64,000 bases of DNA from Rhizobium sp. SG_E_25_P2 (GTDB lineage Bacteria; Pseudomonadota; Alphaproteobacteria; Rhizobiales; Rhizobiaceae): contig NZ_JARXVM010000003.1 in assembly GCF_029892285.1 (NCBI RefSeq), forward strand, positions 124,001 through 188,000, given 5' to 3'. The position numbers and the translations under genes are program-made. Every line of letters starts with the position of its first letter. Position 1 is the first letter of the stretch. A model generated the notes under the pieces. It saw nothing but the letters and a program-made list of their open reading frames with translations. It was not told the origin of the DNA and ran no database searches. Positions 1 through 9,085 of this stretch are shown here, piece by piece.

Positions 1-184
1 GTCAATCGCGTCGGCGTGCGCTGAGGCGACTTGTCATGCGGGATCTGCCGTTCCAGGTCCCGTTACCGGCGGGCCGTCCCTGCCGGGCTGCCGGCGCCGA
101 AAGGACGCGCTCCGCCTCTGGCTGCGATGGAGTCCCCCACCTCCACGCCGGCAGTTGCCCTTTCTTGAGAACCCGCGTGCTCGA

Positions 185-2074
185 TCAGGCCGGTGACGGC
201 TCGTGGGGAAAACTCTCGGGCAGTGCGAGGTCGACAGAGACGCCGTAGACGTCGCTCTCGATCGTCAGCGTCGCGCCACAGAGCGCGGCGCGCTTTCGCA
301 TGTTTGCGAGGCCGAATTTGCCCGGCGGGTTGGATTGAGCCTCGCCGAACCCCCGCCCATCGTCGCGCACCGTGATGTGGATTTTGGCCCGCTCCCCGTC
401 TTTCTCTTCGGTGCGAAGGATGATCGAAATCGTCGCGGCGCCCGAATGGCGCACCGCATTGGTGACCGCTTCATCGAGAAGGCGCATGATCTGGATCATG
501 TGCCAGGGACGGAGGTCGGGGAAAGTCAGATCCGAAGGTTTTGCCCGCACCTGCCAATCGAGCGCAATGCCATGCACCCTCAGATGCTGGGCGGTCCGTT
601 CTCGCCATGAGGCGAGCGCCAGCAGAAGGTCGCCTTCGACATCCTCCATCGCATCGATCACGAGTCTCAGATCGCGCAGCGCCGCCCGGGCGGCCTCTCC
701 CGTCGGCGCTGCCCCCTCGTGATCCTGTTCGCTGAGCGCCACGATCCGGACGAGTTGTCCGCCCAAACCATCGTGCAGGTCGCGCATCAGTCTTTCACGT
801 TCGGCGGATAGCGCCTCGGCGCGCTTGCGCGCCTCCTCGCGGGCGAAGCTCTGTTTCAGTTTCTCCTCGGCCTCGGCGATCTTCACGATCAGTTGCTGGG
901 CGAAGCCGTCGATCTTGCGCAGCGCCTGGACGAAACGCGCCGCGAGCAGGATGCCGCAAGCGATCAACATGGCGGAATAGGCTTGGACCGAGAAGTAATA
1001 TTTCGGTCCAGGCAACAGACTGAGCAGCGTCGCCCCATCATGCAGAACGGCGACCAAGATGATCGTCATCGCCGAGCCGAAAATGAATGTCTCCCGGCCT
1101 CCACTGTTGATCGCGGCATGCGCCAGGAGCACCGCGATGATCGAGGCATGGACAAGAACAGTGGGCGGGCCGAGGAGCAGGAATGTGAATTTTGTCGCAG
1201 TGTCTCCACCGACCAGAGATAAAAGCGGAATCAGAAGGCCGGGTAGAAAGAGCAAAGCCTGCCAACCGGGCTGCCTGCGGCCGAGAAAGGCATAGGCGAA
1301 GGAGACGAACAGCGCGCTTTCAAACACGGCGAGCATGCCGATATAGGGCAAAACGGCTGCGGAATTGTAGTCGAGAAAGGCAAGCCGACCGGCGCCCACC
1401 AGCAGCGCCAGCGTCAGGAAGCCATAGTCGTATTCGCGCGGCCGGCTAGCCCAGATCATCGCAAGGATCAGGCCGAGCAGGACGCGCCAGGCCGAAAAGA
1501 TTTGCGGCAGGACCACGAACAGCTTGGTCCTCTGGTTGAAGGCGGGCCGAAGCTCTGCTTCCGGCCCGACATAGACGGCTTCGAGATGTTTGGAGATGGG
1601 CGGATCGGCCCGCACCAGGATATCGAGTTGATTTTGTCCTCTCTTCAGCGCTACGGACGGGATCGTTGCGATCAGCGGCAGATTGAGCTGCGCCCTGCCC
1701 GCCCCCAGGCCCACGCCGCTATTGCCGATCTCGTTGCCGTTGACCAGCACCTCCGCGTCAACGAGAAATCGGGGCAGGAAAACCGCCCAGGCGCCGCCGC
1801 CGGGCGCATAAGTGAAGACGGCGCGATAGCGGATTTCCGCCTCGTCGCCTTTCGGCGAGGAAAAATCAGGCAAGGTGACGGTCTGCGCCCCGCCACCCGA
1901 AGAAATGCGCGTCACCGGGTTCAGCACAAATTTCTGAGGCGGAGATGGCAGGGGCATGCTCAAGCAAACCATCGCAATGAGCGCGACCAACATCTGCAAA
2001 CCGAGATAGAGCGCCGCGCTGCGGAGGCGGTTCGGTCCTTGTTTGACGCTCGCTTCGCCCGCGCCGGGGATCAT
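185..2074 (-). CDS. Membrane sensor histidine kinase, NarL/HisKA_3 type
   Basis: This 629-residue inner-membrane kinase has an N-terminal membrane segment (about residues 20-40) and a beta-rich periplasmic region (about 45-185). A block of about seven hydrophobic helices follows (about 190-380), then a charged coiled coil and the kinase core. The layout resembles 7TMR-DISM receptors. The phospho-acceptor lies in RDLHDGLGGQ with His434; the ATPase domain shows EAVTNAVRHSG, DDGRGFG and GLANMRKRA. Its ATG overlaps the stop of the upstream response regulator gene (ATGA), so the two form a translationally coupled pair. The ligand is unknown. The kinase assignment is firm; the 7TM-receptor subclass is inferred from hydropathy. 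Confidence 0.9.
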   Translation of the reverse strand: MIPGAGEASVKQGPNRLRSAALYLGLQMLVALIAMVCLSMPLPSPPQKFVLNPVTRISSGGGAQTVTLPDFSSPKGDEAEIRYRAVFTYAPGGGAWAVFLPRFLVDAEVLVNGNEIGNSGVGLGAGRAQLNLPLIATIPSVALKRGQNQLDILVRADPPISKHLEAVYVGPEAELRPAFNQRTKLFVVLPQIFSAWRVLLGLILAMIWASRPREYDYGFLTLALLVGAGRLAFLDYNSAAVLPYIGMLAVFESALFVSFAYAFLGRRQPGWQALLFLPGLLIPLLSLVGGDTATKFTFLLLGPPTVLVHASIIAVLLAHAAINSGGRETFIFGSAMTIILVAVLHDGATLLSLLPGPKYYFSVQAYSAMLIACGILLAARFVQALRKIDGFAQQLIVKIAEAEEKLKQSFAREEARKRAEALSAERERLMRDLHDGLGGQLVRIVALSEQDHEGAAPTGEAARAALRDLRLVIDAMEDVEGDLLLALASWRERTAQHLRVHGIALDWQVRAKPSDLTFPDLRPWHMIQIMRLLDEAVTNAVRHSGAATISIILRTEEKDGERAKIHITVRDDGRGFGEAQSNPPGKFGLANMRKRAALCGATLTIESDVYGVSVDLALPESFPHEPSPA

Positions 2075-2748
2075 AGCTTGATCAGGCCCTGCTGCACGGC
2101 TTCGAACACCGCCTCCCCACGCGTATTGACCTCCAGCTTGCGATATATGTTTTTGATGTGGCCGGGCACGGTCTGGCGCGAAATGCCGAGGTGATCGGCG
2201 ATGTCGGAATAGCTGAAGCCCTTGGCGATGCCCCAGAGGATGTCGATTTCGCGTGGCGTCAGTCTGGCTGTGTTGAGCGGCAGCGGCGTCTTACGGCCAG
2301 AACCCTGAGAATGCCGGACGATGAAGCGGGCGATTGAGGCCGAGATCGGGGAATGCCCCCTGACCAGATCACGCACGGTGGCCACGACATCCGCCGGGAA
2401 AGCGTCTTTCAGGAGATAGCCATTGGCGCCCGAAGTGATGGCGGCGATGACGCTTTCCTCATCGCCGAGGATTGAAATCACCATGATTTCCGCGTCCGGG
2501 AACTTTGCCCTGACTGCACGGATGATCTCGATGCCGCTGCCGTCGGGAAGCCGGAGATCGCTGAGCAGGACCCTGACCGGGTTTGCGGCCAGGTGGGATT
2601 TGGCCTCCGCCAGTGTGCCGGCCTCTTCCACCAAAAATTCAGTGGCAGTGCGCAAGGCGTCGCAGACACGCCAGCGCACCACCGCGTCATCCTCGACCAC
2701 GAGAACCCGGATCCTGTCCTGGTCATTTTCCCGCTTCGATCCGCTCAT
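2071..2748 (-). CDS. LuxR/NarL-family response regulator
   Basis: This is the DNA-binding partner of the adjacent kinase. With the internal ATG at 2748 the protein has 225 residues. That start has GGGGAACGAG just upstream, and the extra N-terminal residues of the longer frame look non-coding. The receiver domain carries the acidic pair VVEDD near residue 20 and the phospho-acceptor Asp64 in LLSDLRLPDG. The C-terminal LuxR helix-turn-helix starts at LTPREIDIL and contains SYSDIADHLGISRQTVPGHI. No obvious target operon is linked apart from the pair itself and the nearby EF-hand gene. The family is certain; the regulon is unknown. Confidence 0.92.
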   Translation of the reverse strand: MSGSKRENDQDRIRVLVVEDDAVVRWRVCDALRTATEFLVEEAGTLAEAKSHLAANPVRVLLSDLRLPDGSGIEIIRAVRAKFPDAEIMVISILGDEESVIAAITSGANGYLLKDAFPADVVATVRDLVRGHSPISASIARFIVRHSQGSGRKTPLPLNTARLTPREIDILWGIAKGFSYSDIADHLGISRQTVPGHIKNIYRKLEVNTRGEAVFEAVQQGLIKL

Positions 2749-2889
2749 TCTCGTTCCCCGCTGCCGCGTCCGCAGTTTTGCAGCCGACTGCCATATGCGC
2801 CGTCGTTCCCGCCAGTCCTCGGCAATCTGTGGCGTCATCAAGAGAGAGGGAACTGAGGTGATCGTCAAGCACTGCGCCTGGCCTTCCGT

Positions 2890-3171
2890 TTACCGCATCG
2901 CGGCGATTTCGTTTTTGGTGACGAGGCCGTCCTTGTTCTTGTCGATCCGGGCGAAGGCTTTGGCGTAGAACTGGTTGGCTTGGATCTTTTTGGCGTTCGG
3001 TTTGCCTGCCTCTGCTGCTGCGTCGATGAAGCCGGTGAATTCAGTCAGGTCGAGGCCGCCGTCGCCATTGACGTCAACCTTGGCGAAGACTTCCTGCGCT
3101 TGCGCGGCGACCGGACCGGTGATGAGGCCAGCGGCAAACAGGACGGCGAGAACGGCAATAGTCTTGGACAT
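2890..3171 (-). CDS. Small secreted EF-hand calcium-binding protein
   Basis: A 93-residue protein with a clear Sec signal peptide; the hydrophobic stretch ends near AAQAQ at about residue 26. Two EF-hand loops follow, DVNGDGGLDLTE and DKNKDGLVTKNE, both with acidic residues at positions 1, 5 and 12 or close equivalents. It probably binds calcium in the periplasm or outside the cell. GGAG lies 7-8 bases before the ATG. It is transcribed in the same direction as the two-component genes, 141 bp upstream of the regulator. Such small EF-hand proteins are common in Rhizobiales and mostly lack an assigned role. Confidence 0.85.
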   Translation of the reverse strand: MSKTIAVLAVLFAAGLITGPVAAQAQEVFAKVDVNGDGGLDLTEFTGFIDAAAEAGKPNAKKIQANQFYAKAFARIDKNKDGLVTKNEIAAMR

Positions 3172-3668
3172 AAGAGGCTCCTGGGCTGTCGTCTTGATTG
3201 ACGGTTGTTCGGTGGGAGGATCGTGCTCGATCTCCTGACGTCAGACTTAGCCCGAGCTGTTGTTCGCCGCATGCCATGAACATGGTGGCACCTGTTTCAG
3301 CAGAAACAGGCCGCATTCGCGCGCCATGACACGACAGCCCTATAACGCCGGGTTCGGACGAGCCGGCACGCGATACGGGGACCCGAGCAGGACTTCGCGA
3401 TCCGGGGTTTGAAAACACGAAGCGATCAAGACGACGGAATAGCGAGCGGATGCAGCAGAAACGATCATCAATGGCGACCGGCTGACTGGCGACTCTGGCA
3501 AGACTGTGTTCATATTCGTCTCCACCATGGACGCTGGCGCCGAAATGACCGCTGGCCATCACGGCCAGGATCGTCCGTCGATGCGATCCACTTTGACATC
3601 ACCGCCAGAAGACATTCCTTTTCGAAAGCGTGGTCGCGGATATCTGAACGATGTCGTCGATCTTGAGA
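3172..3668. other. Intergenic region with two stem-loops, no supported gene
   Basis: No convincing coding region. The only small frames (for example 3340-3528, minus) lack a recognisable domain. Two inverted repeats sit upstream of the EF-hand gene: GCCATG-AA-CATGGTGGC near 3273-3290, and a perfect CCTGTTTC-AGCA-GAAACAGG hairpin at 3291-3310. They could be regulatory or simply structural. Confidence 0.4.
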
Positions 3669-3935
3669 TCAGGGTTCGCTCGCGCTCCGTATCGTCAACA
3701 AGATGCGCATTTCGCGCTCATCCGACCTCAGGCTGACGCCTTCTTGCTCAAAGGCTTGGCGTAATTGCGCCTCTGTCGCGCGGTGGAGGTCATGTCGCCC
3801 TCCTTCGAAATCTCGGATCGTGCTGCGCGACACCTGCGCCCGCTCGGCGAGATCGGCTTGCGTCCAATCCAGCATTCCACGCGCGCCTCTGCAAAGCGCT
3901 GGTGTCAAAAGAGTTGATTTCTGCTCTTGATTCAT
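3669..3935 (-). CDS. Cro/C1 (XRE)-family transcriptional regulator
   Basis: An 88-residue regulator made almost entirely of one helix-turn-helix domain: CRGARGMLDWTQADLAERAQ, then VSRSTIRDFEGGRHDL. The pattern 'W-T-Q-x-x-L-A-x-x-A-x-V-S-x-S-T-I-R-x-F-E' is typical of small XRE repressors. The frame can begin at TTG 3947; I prefer the ATG at 3935. It is divergent from the Kef-type antiporter gene with about 77 bp between them, including an imperfect palindrome, so autoregulation or control of the antiporter is plausible. Confidence 0.85.
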   Translation of the reverse strand: MNQEQKSTLLTPALCRGARGMLDWTQADLAERAQVSRSTIRDFEGGRHDLHRATEAQLRQAFEQEGVSLRSDEREMRILLTIRSASEP

Positions 3936-3948
3936 CCGAATATTCAAC

Positions 3949-3973
3949 CATATTGGTCAGTATTGCCCATATG
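3949..3973. promoter_or_regulatory. Candidate operator between XRE regulator and antiporter
   Basis: An imperfect palindrome, CATATTGG-N9-CCCATATG, has one mismatch between arms. It lies directly before the XRE start and upstream of the divergent antiporter gene. Assignment to the XRE protein is inference from position. Confidence 0.35.
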
Positions 3974-4012
3974 TAACATCTTTTTGCGTTATTTCCAGAT
4001 GGAGGACATCTT

Positions 4013-5824
4013 ATGCATCACGCGACCCCGCTGATTTCGACACTTGTGGCGGGGTTTGTGTTCGCCTTTATCCTGGGCGCATTGGCAAACCGGCTGAAAT
4101 TGCCGCCCCTCGTGGGCTATCTGGTCGCGGGCATTCTGGTGGGACCGCATACACCTGGCTTTGTCGCCGACCAGAGCCTCGGGGCGGAACTCGCCGAGAT
4201 CGGTGTGATCCTGTTGATGTTCGGGGTCGGCCTGCATTTTTCGCTCAAGGATCTCCTGTCGGTGCGGATGATCGCCGTGCCTGGCGCCATAGTGCAGATC
4301 GGCTTTGCGACGCTGCTCGGCTGGGGATTGGGCGCGCTGATGGGCTGGCCGCTCGGCGGCAGCCTGGTCTTTGGCCTGGCGCTCTCGGTCGCCTCGACTG
4401 TTGTACTCCTCAAGGCACTTCAGGAGCGCCGGCTGGTGGACAGCGATCGCGGACGCATCGCGGTCGGCTGGCTCATCGTCGAGGATCTGGCCATGGTGTT
4501 GGCGTTGGTGCTGATCCCGGCGGCGGCCGGCGTTGTCGGCGGCGCGGGCGCTGCGGAGCAATCGCATGACTCCCTCGCAATTATGCTCAGCGAAGCGTTG
4601 AACTTTGACCTCGGCATCGGCGCGGTGATCATGATCACGCTTGTCAAAGTTGCAGCCTTCGTCGCCTTCATGCTGGTGGTCGGACGTCGGGTCATCCCTG
4701 CTATTCTGCACCGCATCGCCCATACCGGATCGCGTGAACTTTTCCGCCTCGGCGTGCTGGCCATCGCGCTCGGCGTCGCTTTCGGCGCGGCTAAACTGTT
4801 CGGCGTATCGCTCGCGCTTGGGGCCTTTTTCGCGGGCATGGTCCTGTCGGAAAGCGAACTCAGCCATCGCGCTGCTCAGGAAAGCCTGCCTTTGCGCGAC
4901 GCCTTCGCCGTTTTGTTCTTTGTTTCCGTGGGTATGTTGTTCAATCCGGCGATCGTGCTGGAGCAGCCGCTGCCGTTGTTTGCGACCGTGCTGATCATCG
5001 TGCTTTGCAAATCCCTCGCCGCTTTCGCGATCGTGGTCGCCTTCGGGCGCGGAGCGGGCACTGCGCTGACGATTTCGGCCAGTCTTGCGCAGATCGGCGA
5101 ATTCTCCTTTATCCTGGCCGAACTTGGCGTCGGGCTCAATTTGTTGCCGACAGAGGGGCGCGACCTCATTCTGGCCGGCGCCATTATCTCCATCATTCTC
5201 AATCCGCTGGTGTTCTTCCTATGCGACCGGCTTCGTCCAGCAGTCGAGGCGCGTGTGTTGCGTGCCAGCCCTGCCGCCTCTGCAGCCGCCAAAGTGGCTG
5301 ACCAACAGATCGAGCCAACGCCTGTCGAGGCCGAGGTGGAGGCTGCTGACATCCAGCCGACCTCTCTCGTCGATCATGCCGTGCTGGTCGGTTACGGCAG
5401 GGTCGGCAGCCGTATCGGCGCAGCCTTGAAGGAGAGCGGTCAGCCATTCCTGGTCATCGAAGACGGAGAGAGCCGCATCCGCGCGCTTGGCGAGGCCGGC
5501 ATCGAGGTCATTGTCGGCAATGCCGCCTCACCCAGCGTCCTGGGGCTCGCCAATCTGGCGGCGGCGCGCACCGTGCTCGTCGCCATTCCCAACGCCTTTG
5601 AAGCCGGTCAGGTGGTGGCAAACGCCCGCGCCGCCAATCCCGCAGCCCGTATTCTCTGCCGGGCGCATTCCGATGAAGAGGTCGCCCATCTCACCCAGCT
5701 CGGGGCCGACGAGGTTATCATGGGCGAAAACGAAATCGCCCGCGGCATGATCGAGCGAATGGCCCCCTCCCCTGCCCCGGCGACGCCGGTCGAGACGCCG
5801 GAGAAGATGTCCGACGCCGGGTGA
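4013..5824 (+). CDS. CPA2 monovalent cation:H+ antiporter, Kef/YbaL type
   Basis: This 603-residue protein has about twelve membrane helices (roughly residues 5-405) and a cytosolic RCK_N/TrkA-N nucleotide-binding domain (about 454-570). The Rossmann motif HAVLVGYGRVGSRIG is visible. The transmembrane core shows family features: the conserved start of helix 2 KLPPLVGYLVAGILVGP, and an acidic VEDLAMV segment near residue 157. Such proteins exchange K+ or Na+ for protons, gated by nucleotide binding. GGAGG precedes the ATG. A 30-residue Ala/Pro/Glu-rich linker joins core and RCK domain. The YbaL subtype is a best guess; kefB or kefC naming would not be safe. Confidence 0.9.
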   Translation: MHHATPLISTLVAGFVFAFILGALANRLKLPPLVGYLVAGILVGPHTPGFVADQSLGAELAEIGVILLMFGVGLHFSLKDLLSVRMIAVPGAIVQIGFATLLGWGLGALMGWPLGGSLVFGLALSVASTVVLLKALQERRLVDSDRGRIAVGWLIVEDLAMVLALVLIPAAAGVVGGAGAAEQSHDSLAIMLSEALNFDLGIGAVIMITLVKVAAFVAFMLVVGRRVIPAILHRIAHTGSRELFRLGVLAIALGVAFGAAKLFGVSLALGAFFAGMVLSESELSHRAAQESLPLRDAFAVLFFVSVGMLFNPAIVLEQPLPLFATVLIIVLCKSLAAFAIVVAFGRGAGTALTISASLAQIGEFSFILAELGVGLNLLPTEGRDLILAGAIISIILNPLVFFLCDRLRPAVEARVLRASPAASAAAKVADQQIEPTPVEAEVEAADIQPTSLVDHAVLVGYGRVGSRIGAALKESGQPFLVIEDGESRIRALGEAGIEVIVGNAASPSVLGLANLAAARTVLVAIPNAFEAGQVVANARAANPAARILCRAHSDEEVAHLTQLGADEVIMGENEIARGMIERMAPSPAPATPVETPEKMSDAG

Positions 5825-5884
5825 ACGGCTCGGACATGAAAAAGAGCGCCTCCGGAAACCCGACGCAGGCGCCCAATTGGCGAT

Positions 5885-5905
5885 GAGGCGCGGAGACCGC
5901 GCCTC
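5885..5905. terminator. Hairpin between convergent genes
   Basis: Perfect 9-bp stem GAGGCGCGG-AGA-CCGCGCCTC between the convergent antiporter and solute-binding-protein genes. No U-tract follows on either strand, so it may act as a 3'-end stabiliser or as a Rho-assisted bidirectional terminator. Confidence 0.5.
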
Positions 5906-5915
5906 GCCTGGGAGA

Positions 5916-7247
5916 TCAGAGATTGGCGAGCAATTCGTTGACGCGGGCCTCCGCGTCCGTCAGCGCTGCATCGATTTCTTTCTGGCCGGTGATCGCCGCG
6001 CCCAGTTCCTCGCCGAGGATGTCCTGAAGCGCGAACTGGCGCTGGACGTCTGACGGCAGCGGACGGCCGAGTTCGGCGACGACAGAGATCGTGTCGCGAT
6101 GCGGCAGCGCCTTGAACGCGTCGGATGCAATCACCGACTTGATCGTCGGCAGATGGCCCGTGCGCGACCATTCGAAATCATTGTCGACGAAGAATTTCAG
6201 GAACTTGGCGATGGCTGCGGTTTGTTCGGGCGTACGCTCCTTGGCCGAGACCGCCCAGCTGTGTCCGTCTGCGAACTGCGCCTTGGCGCCCCCGAACAGT
6301 TGCGGATAGGGATAGACGGCGTATCCGCCCTTGTTGAGCGCCGTGCCCTCCGTCTTGGACGCGAGGTCGTAATCGCCCACCACCCAGGTGCCATTCAGCT
6401 GTACGCCGCCCTCGCCCTGCAGGAAGGCGTTGATCGCCGCGCCGTAATCGAGATCCTTGGTCGTCAGGTCCTTGTCGAAGATCGCCTTATACATCTCGAC
6501 GACCTTCTTGGCCTCGGGCGTATTGATCTTGATGCTCTTGGGATCTGCGAAGAAATCGGAATCCTGCTGGAAGAGATAGGTGTAGAAATTGCGCATATAG
6601 AGCGCGGTTTCATTGGCAAGATTCTGCACGAAATAGGGCTTGCCGGTCTTGGCCTTGAACTGTTCGGCCTGGGCGAAAAGCTCTTCCGGGCTCTTCGGCA
6701 TCATCGGCGTGCCGTCGGCATTGACAAGGCCGGCCTGTTTAAAGAGGTCCATGTTGATGTGATACAGCATGGTCCAGGTGTCGATCGGCAGGCCGTAGAA
6801 CTTGCCGTCCTTGGTGACGCCCTTGACGGCGGCGTCGGTGAACACGTCCTTGGATACCCCGACCGAGGCGAGGATATCATCCAGCGGCTGCAAGAGACCC
6901 TTCGACTGATAATCGGACAAAGCGGATTCGTGGATCGTAACGATGTCTGGCGCATCGCCGGCCGAGAACTGGGCGTTCAACTGTTCATAGCCCGGCCATT
7001 CCACCGTCGTCACCGTGACATGGACATCGGGATTGTCGGCGTTGAACTTGTTGATCAGCGAGGTGATGATGCCGCATTCGCCGACCGCCTTGGCGACATC
7101 GGTGTTTTCGCCGAAGTCGGCCTCGCAGGCGCCGAAGAAGCGCTGCACGGTCAGTTCGACCGGATCGGCAAGGGCTGACGAGGCGGTCATCAGCGCAAGC
7201 CCCGAAATGGCGGCTCGCGCGTAGCGCAGGAATGTCGATTGCATCAC
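5916..7247 (-). CDS. Sugar ABC transporter solute-binding protein (family 1)
   Basis: This 443-residue periplasmic protein has a signal peptide ending at SSALADPVEL. The body has the MalE/UgpB-like family-1 architecture: VTTVEWPGYEQLNAQFSAGD and DIVTIHESALSDY near the N-terminal lobe, and NGTWVVGDYDL in the middle. It is the last gene of a run reading GH51 enzyme, ATPase, permease, permease, solute-binding protein. The linked arabinofuranosidase suggests that it captures arabinose-containing oligosaccharides, as in Bacillus AraNPQ, but pocket residues cannot be assigned. An 84-bp gap with a strong hairpin separates it from the upstream permease gene. Confidence 0.9.
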   Translation of the reverse strand: MMQSTFLRYARAAISGLALMTASSALADPVELTVQRFFGACEADFGENTDVAKAVGECGIITSLINKFNADNPDVHVTVTTVEWPGYEQLNAQFSAGDAPDIVTIHESALSDYQSKGLLQPLDDILASVGVSKDVFTDAAVKGVTKDGKFYGLPIDTWTMLYHINMDLFKQAGLVNADGTPMMPKSPEELFAQAEQFKAKTGKPYFVQNLANETALYMRNFYTYLFQQDSDFFADPKSIKINTPEAKKVVEMYKAIFDKDLTTKDLDYGAAINAFLQGEGGVQLNGTWVVGDYDLASKTEGTALNKGGYAVYPYPQLFGGAKAQFADGHSWAVSAKERTPEQTAAIAKFLKFFVDNDFEWSRTGHLPTIKSVIASDAFKALPHRDTISVVAELGRPLPSDVQRQFALQDILGEELGAAITGQKEIDAALTDAEARVNELLANL

Positions 7248-7262
7248 AGTTTCCTCCTTTGC

Positions 7263-7283
7263 GCCGGACCCTCCCGGTCCGGC
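7263..7283 (-). promoter_or_regulatory. Intercistronic stem-loop before solute-binding protein
   Basis: Perfect 8-bp inverted repeat GCCGGACC-CTCCC-GGTCCGGC in the gap between the inner permease and the solute-binding-protein gene. Such hairpins often allow differential expression of the binding protein through processing or attenuation. That role is inference. Confidence 0.5.
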
Positions 7284-7331
7284 TGTCGTTGAAACGCTCC
7301 CCGCCCGAAAGCGAGGCCTCCATAAACTCTG

Positions 7332-8183
7332 CTAGCGGACAGCGGCCCCGGACACCGCCGTGACGATGTATTTCTGAAAGAACAGATAGACGACGAGGAT
7401 CGGCGCGCCCGCAAACACCGCCTGCGCCATGAGGTAGCCGATCCCTTCCGACTGCGCGAAATTGGTCTGGGTCGAGGCCATGCCGACCGTCAGCGTGTAC
7501 ATGTCCTTCTTGGTGGCCGAGATCAGCGGCCAGAAATAGTCGTTCCAGGAGCCGAGAAAGGTGAAGATGCCGAGCGTGGCCTGCGCGGGCAGCGTCAGCG
7601 GCAAGAGCACTTTCCAGAAGATCCGGAAGCGGCTGGCATTGTCGAGCAGCGCCGCCTCGTCAAGCTCACGCGGAATGGCGCGAAAATATTGCGTCATCAG
7701 GAACACGCCGAAGGCGCTGGACAGGCCCGGCAGGATCAGGCCCTGATAGGTGTTGTGCCATTTGAGCAGGCTGAAGATCTGGTGGCGCGCCACCAGCACC
7801 GCCTGCTCCGGCACGGCGAGGCCGAGAAGCACGATTACGAAAAGCGCATCGCGCCCTTTGAAGTTCAGCCGCGCAAAGCCATAGCCGGCGAGTGATGACA
7901 GGATGAGCGTGCCGACCGTCATCACGATCGACACGATCAGGCTGTTCAGCACCCAGCGAAACACCGCCGAAGTGTGGATGATGTTGATGTAGTTCTCGAT
8001 CACATAGGGCGGATGAAAGACCGAGTTTGGATCGACCATCAGCTCGGCATTGTTCTTCAACGACAGACCGACCACCCAGATGGCGGGCAGCACCATCGCC
8101 AGCGACAAGAGGATTGCAAGCCACAGGATTACCCGATCGCCCAGGCTTCGGCCATAGGCCGGCGAATTGGACAGGCCGCTCAT
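7332..8183 (-). CDS. Carbohydrate ABC transporter permease, MalG type
   Basis: A 283-residue inner-membrane permease with six predicted helices. The EAA loop is clear: ELDEAALLDNASRFRIFWKV, followed by LPLTLPAQATLG. It forms the importer channel with the upstream MalF-type permease, and its start overlaps that gene's stop by 4 bp (ATGA). The C-terminus (QKYIVTAVSGAAVR) is the usual CUT1-family ending. It belongs to the arabino-oligosaccharide module. Confidence 0.93.
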   Translation of the reverse strand: MSGLSNSPAYGRSLGDRVILWLAILLSLAMVLPAIWVVGLSLKNNAELMVDPNSVFHPPYVIENYINIIHTSAVFRWVLNSLIVSIVMTVGTLILSSLAGYGFARLNFKGRDALFVIVLLGLAVPEQAVLVARHQIFSLLKWHNTYQGLILPGLSSAFGVFLMTQYFRAIPRELDEAALLDNASRFRIFWKVLLPLTLPAQATLGIFTFLGSWNDYFWPLISATKKDMYTLTVGMASTQTNFAQSEGIGYLMAQAVFAGAPILVVYLFFQKYIVTAVSGAAVR

Positions 8184-9085
8184 CGGGCGTCTCCTTTTCG
8201 TCTGGTCAGGACATATTGCGCCATGGCGGCGATGAGGATGATGATGAACAGGATTTCCGACGCTGCAGCGCCAAGGCCGACATCCATGCGCCGGAAGGCT
8301 GTGTCATAGATATAGAGCACCATCGGTTTGGTGACATTTCCCGGGCCGCCCTTGGTCATCAGCCAGGACTGGCCGAACAGCTGGAATTGCAACACGATCT
8401 GGATGATCAGCACGAGCGCGAAGGTGCGCTTGATCGACGGCAGCGTGATCGCGGTCAGCGTGCGCCAACGGCTGGCGTTGTCGAGCGCCGCCGCCTCGTA
8501 GATATCGGCGGGAATTTGTTGCAAGGCAGAGAGAAACAGCATCATCGGCAGGCCAATGCACCACCAGATCGTGGCGATGGCGATGCCGAACATGGCGAGA
8601 TTGGGATCAGAGAGAAAGGCGGGCGCCGGTGCGTCGAACCAGCCATAAATGGTGGCGAGCATGCCGTATCTCGGAATGAAGACAATGCGCCAGATCAGGG
8701 TGACGATGGTGACCGACAGCACCGAGGACGAAAAGAACAGCGTGCGCATGACAGCAGCGCCGCGGGTGCGCCGGTTGAGCGCCACCGCCAGGAACAGCCC
8801 GAGCGCGGCAAGCGTCGGCGCGGTCAACAGCACGAAATAGAGCGTGTTCCAGACCGATTGCAGAAACACCTTGTCCTTGAACAGTCTGACATAATTGCCG
8901 AAGCCGATAAAGCGACCGGTCGAGAAGGTGTCGGCCTTGTGAAAGCTCAGCCAGATGCCCCAGAACAGCGGCGCGACAAGCAGTCCGGTAAACACTGTGA
9001 GGAATGGCGCGATGAAGAGCGCGTTTTTCCAGTCCGGCGCGTTGATGTCGCGGCTTGGGATGCGGATCGCGCGGGTCTCAGCCAT
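8180..9085 (-). CDS. Sugar ABC transporter permease, MalF type
   Basis: With the ATG at 9085, the protein has 301 residues and six membrane helices. This start is preferred over 9148 because the extra upstream residues are Arg/Pro-rich shadow of the ATPase gene; it overlaps the ATPase stop by 8 bp. The EAA loop reads DIYEAAALDNASRWRTLTAI. It is the partner of the MalG-type permease and completes a CUT1-family importer. Substrate specificity must be taken from the neighbouring GH51 enzyme. Confidence 0.92.
   Translation of the reverse strand: MAETRAIRIPSRDINAPDWKNALFIAPFLTVFTGLLVAPLFWGIWLSFHKADTFSTGRFIGFGNYVRLFKDKVFLQSVWNTLYFVLLTAPTLAALGLFLAVALNRRTRGAAVMRTLFFSSSVLSVTIVTLIWRIVFIPRYGMLATIYGWFDAPAPAFLSDPNLAMFGIAIATIWWCIGLPMMLFLSALQQIPADIYEAAALDNASRWRTLTAITLPSIKRTFALVLIIQIVLQFQLFGQSWLMTKGGPGNVTKPMVLYIYDTAFRRMDVGLGAAASEILFIIILIAAMAQYVLTRRKGDAR

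Noticed and set aside
36-248. Short plus-strand ORF at the left edge
   Set aside because: It overlaps the kinase gene end antisense, is Arg/Pro-rich and has no domain or ribosome-binding site.
3340-3528. Small 62-codon minus-strand ORF with GGAG upstream of an internal ATG
   Set aside because: No domain, signal or neighbour support; the ribosome-binding site match is weak evidence in GC-rich DNA.
6099-7178. 359-codon plus-strand ORF antisense to the sugar-binding protein
   Set aside because: The opposite strand encodes a clear family-1 binding protein with signal peptide; the antisense frame is a GC-driven shadow.
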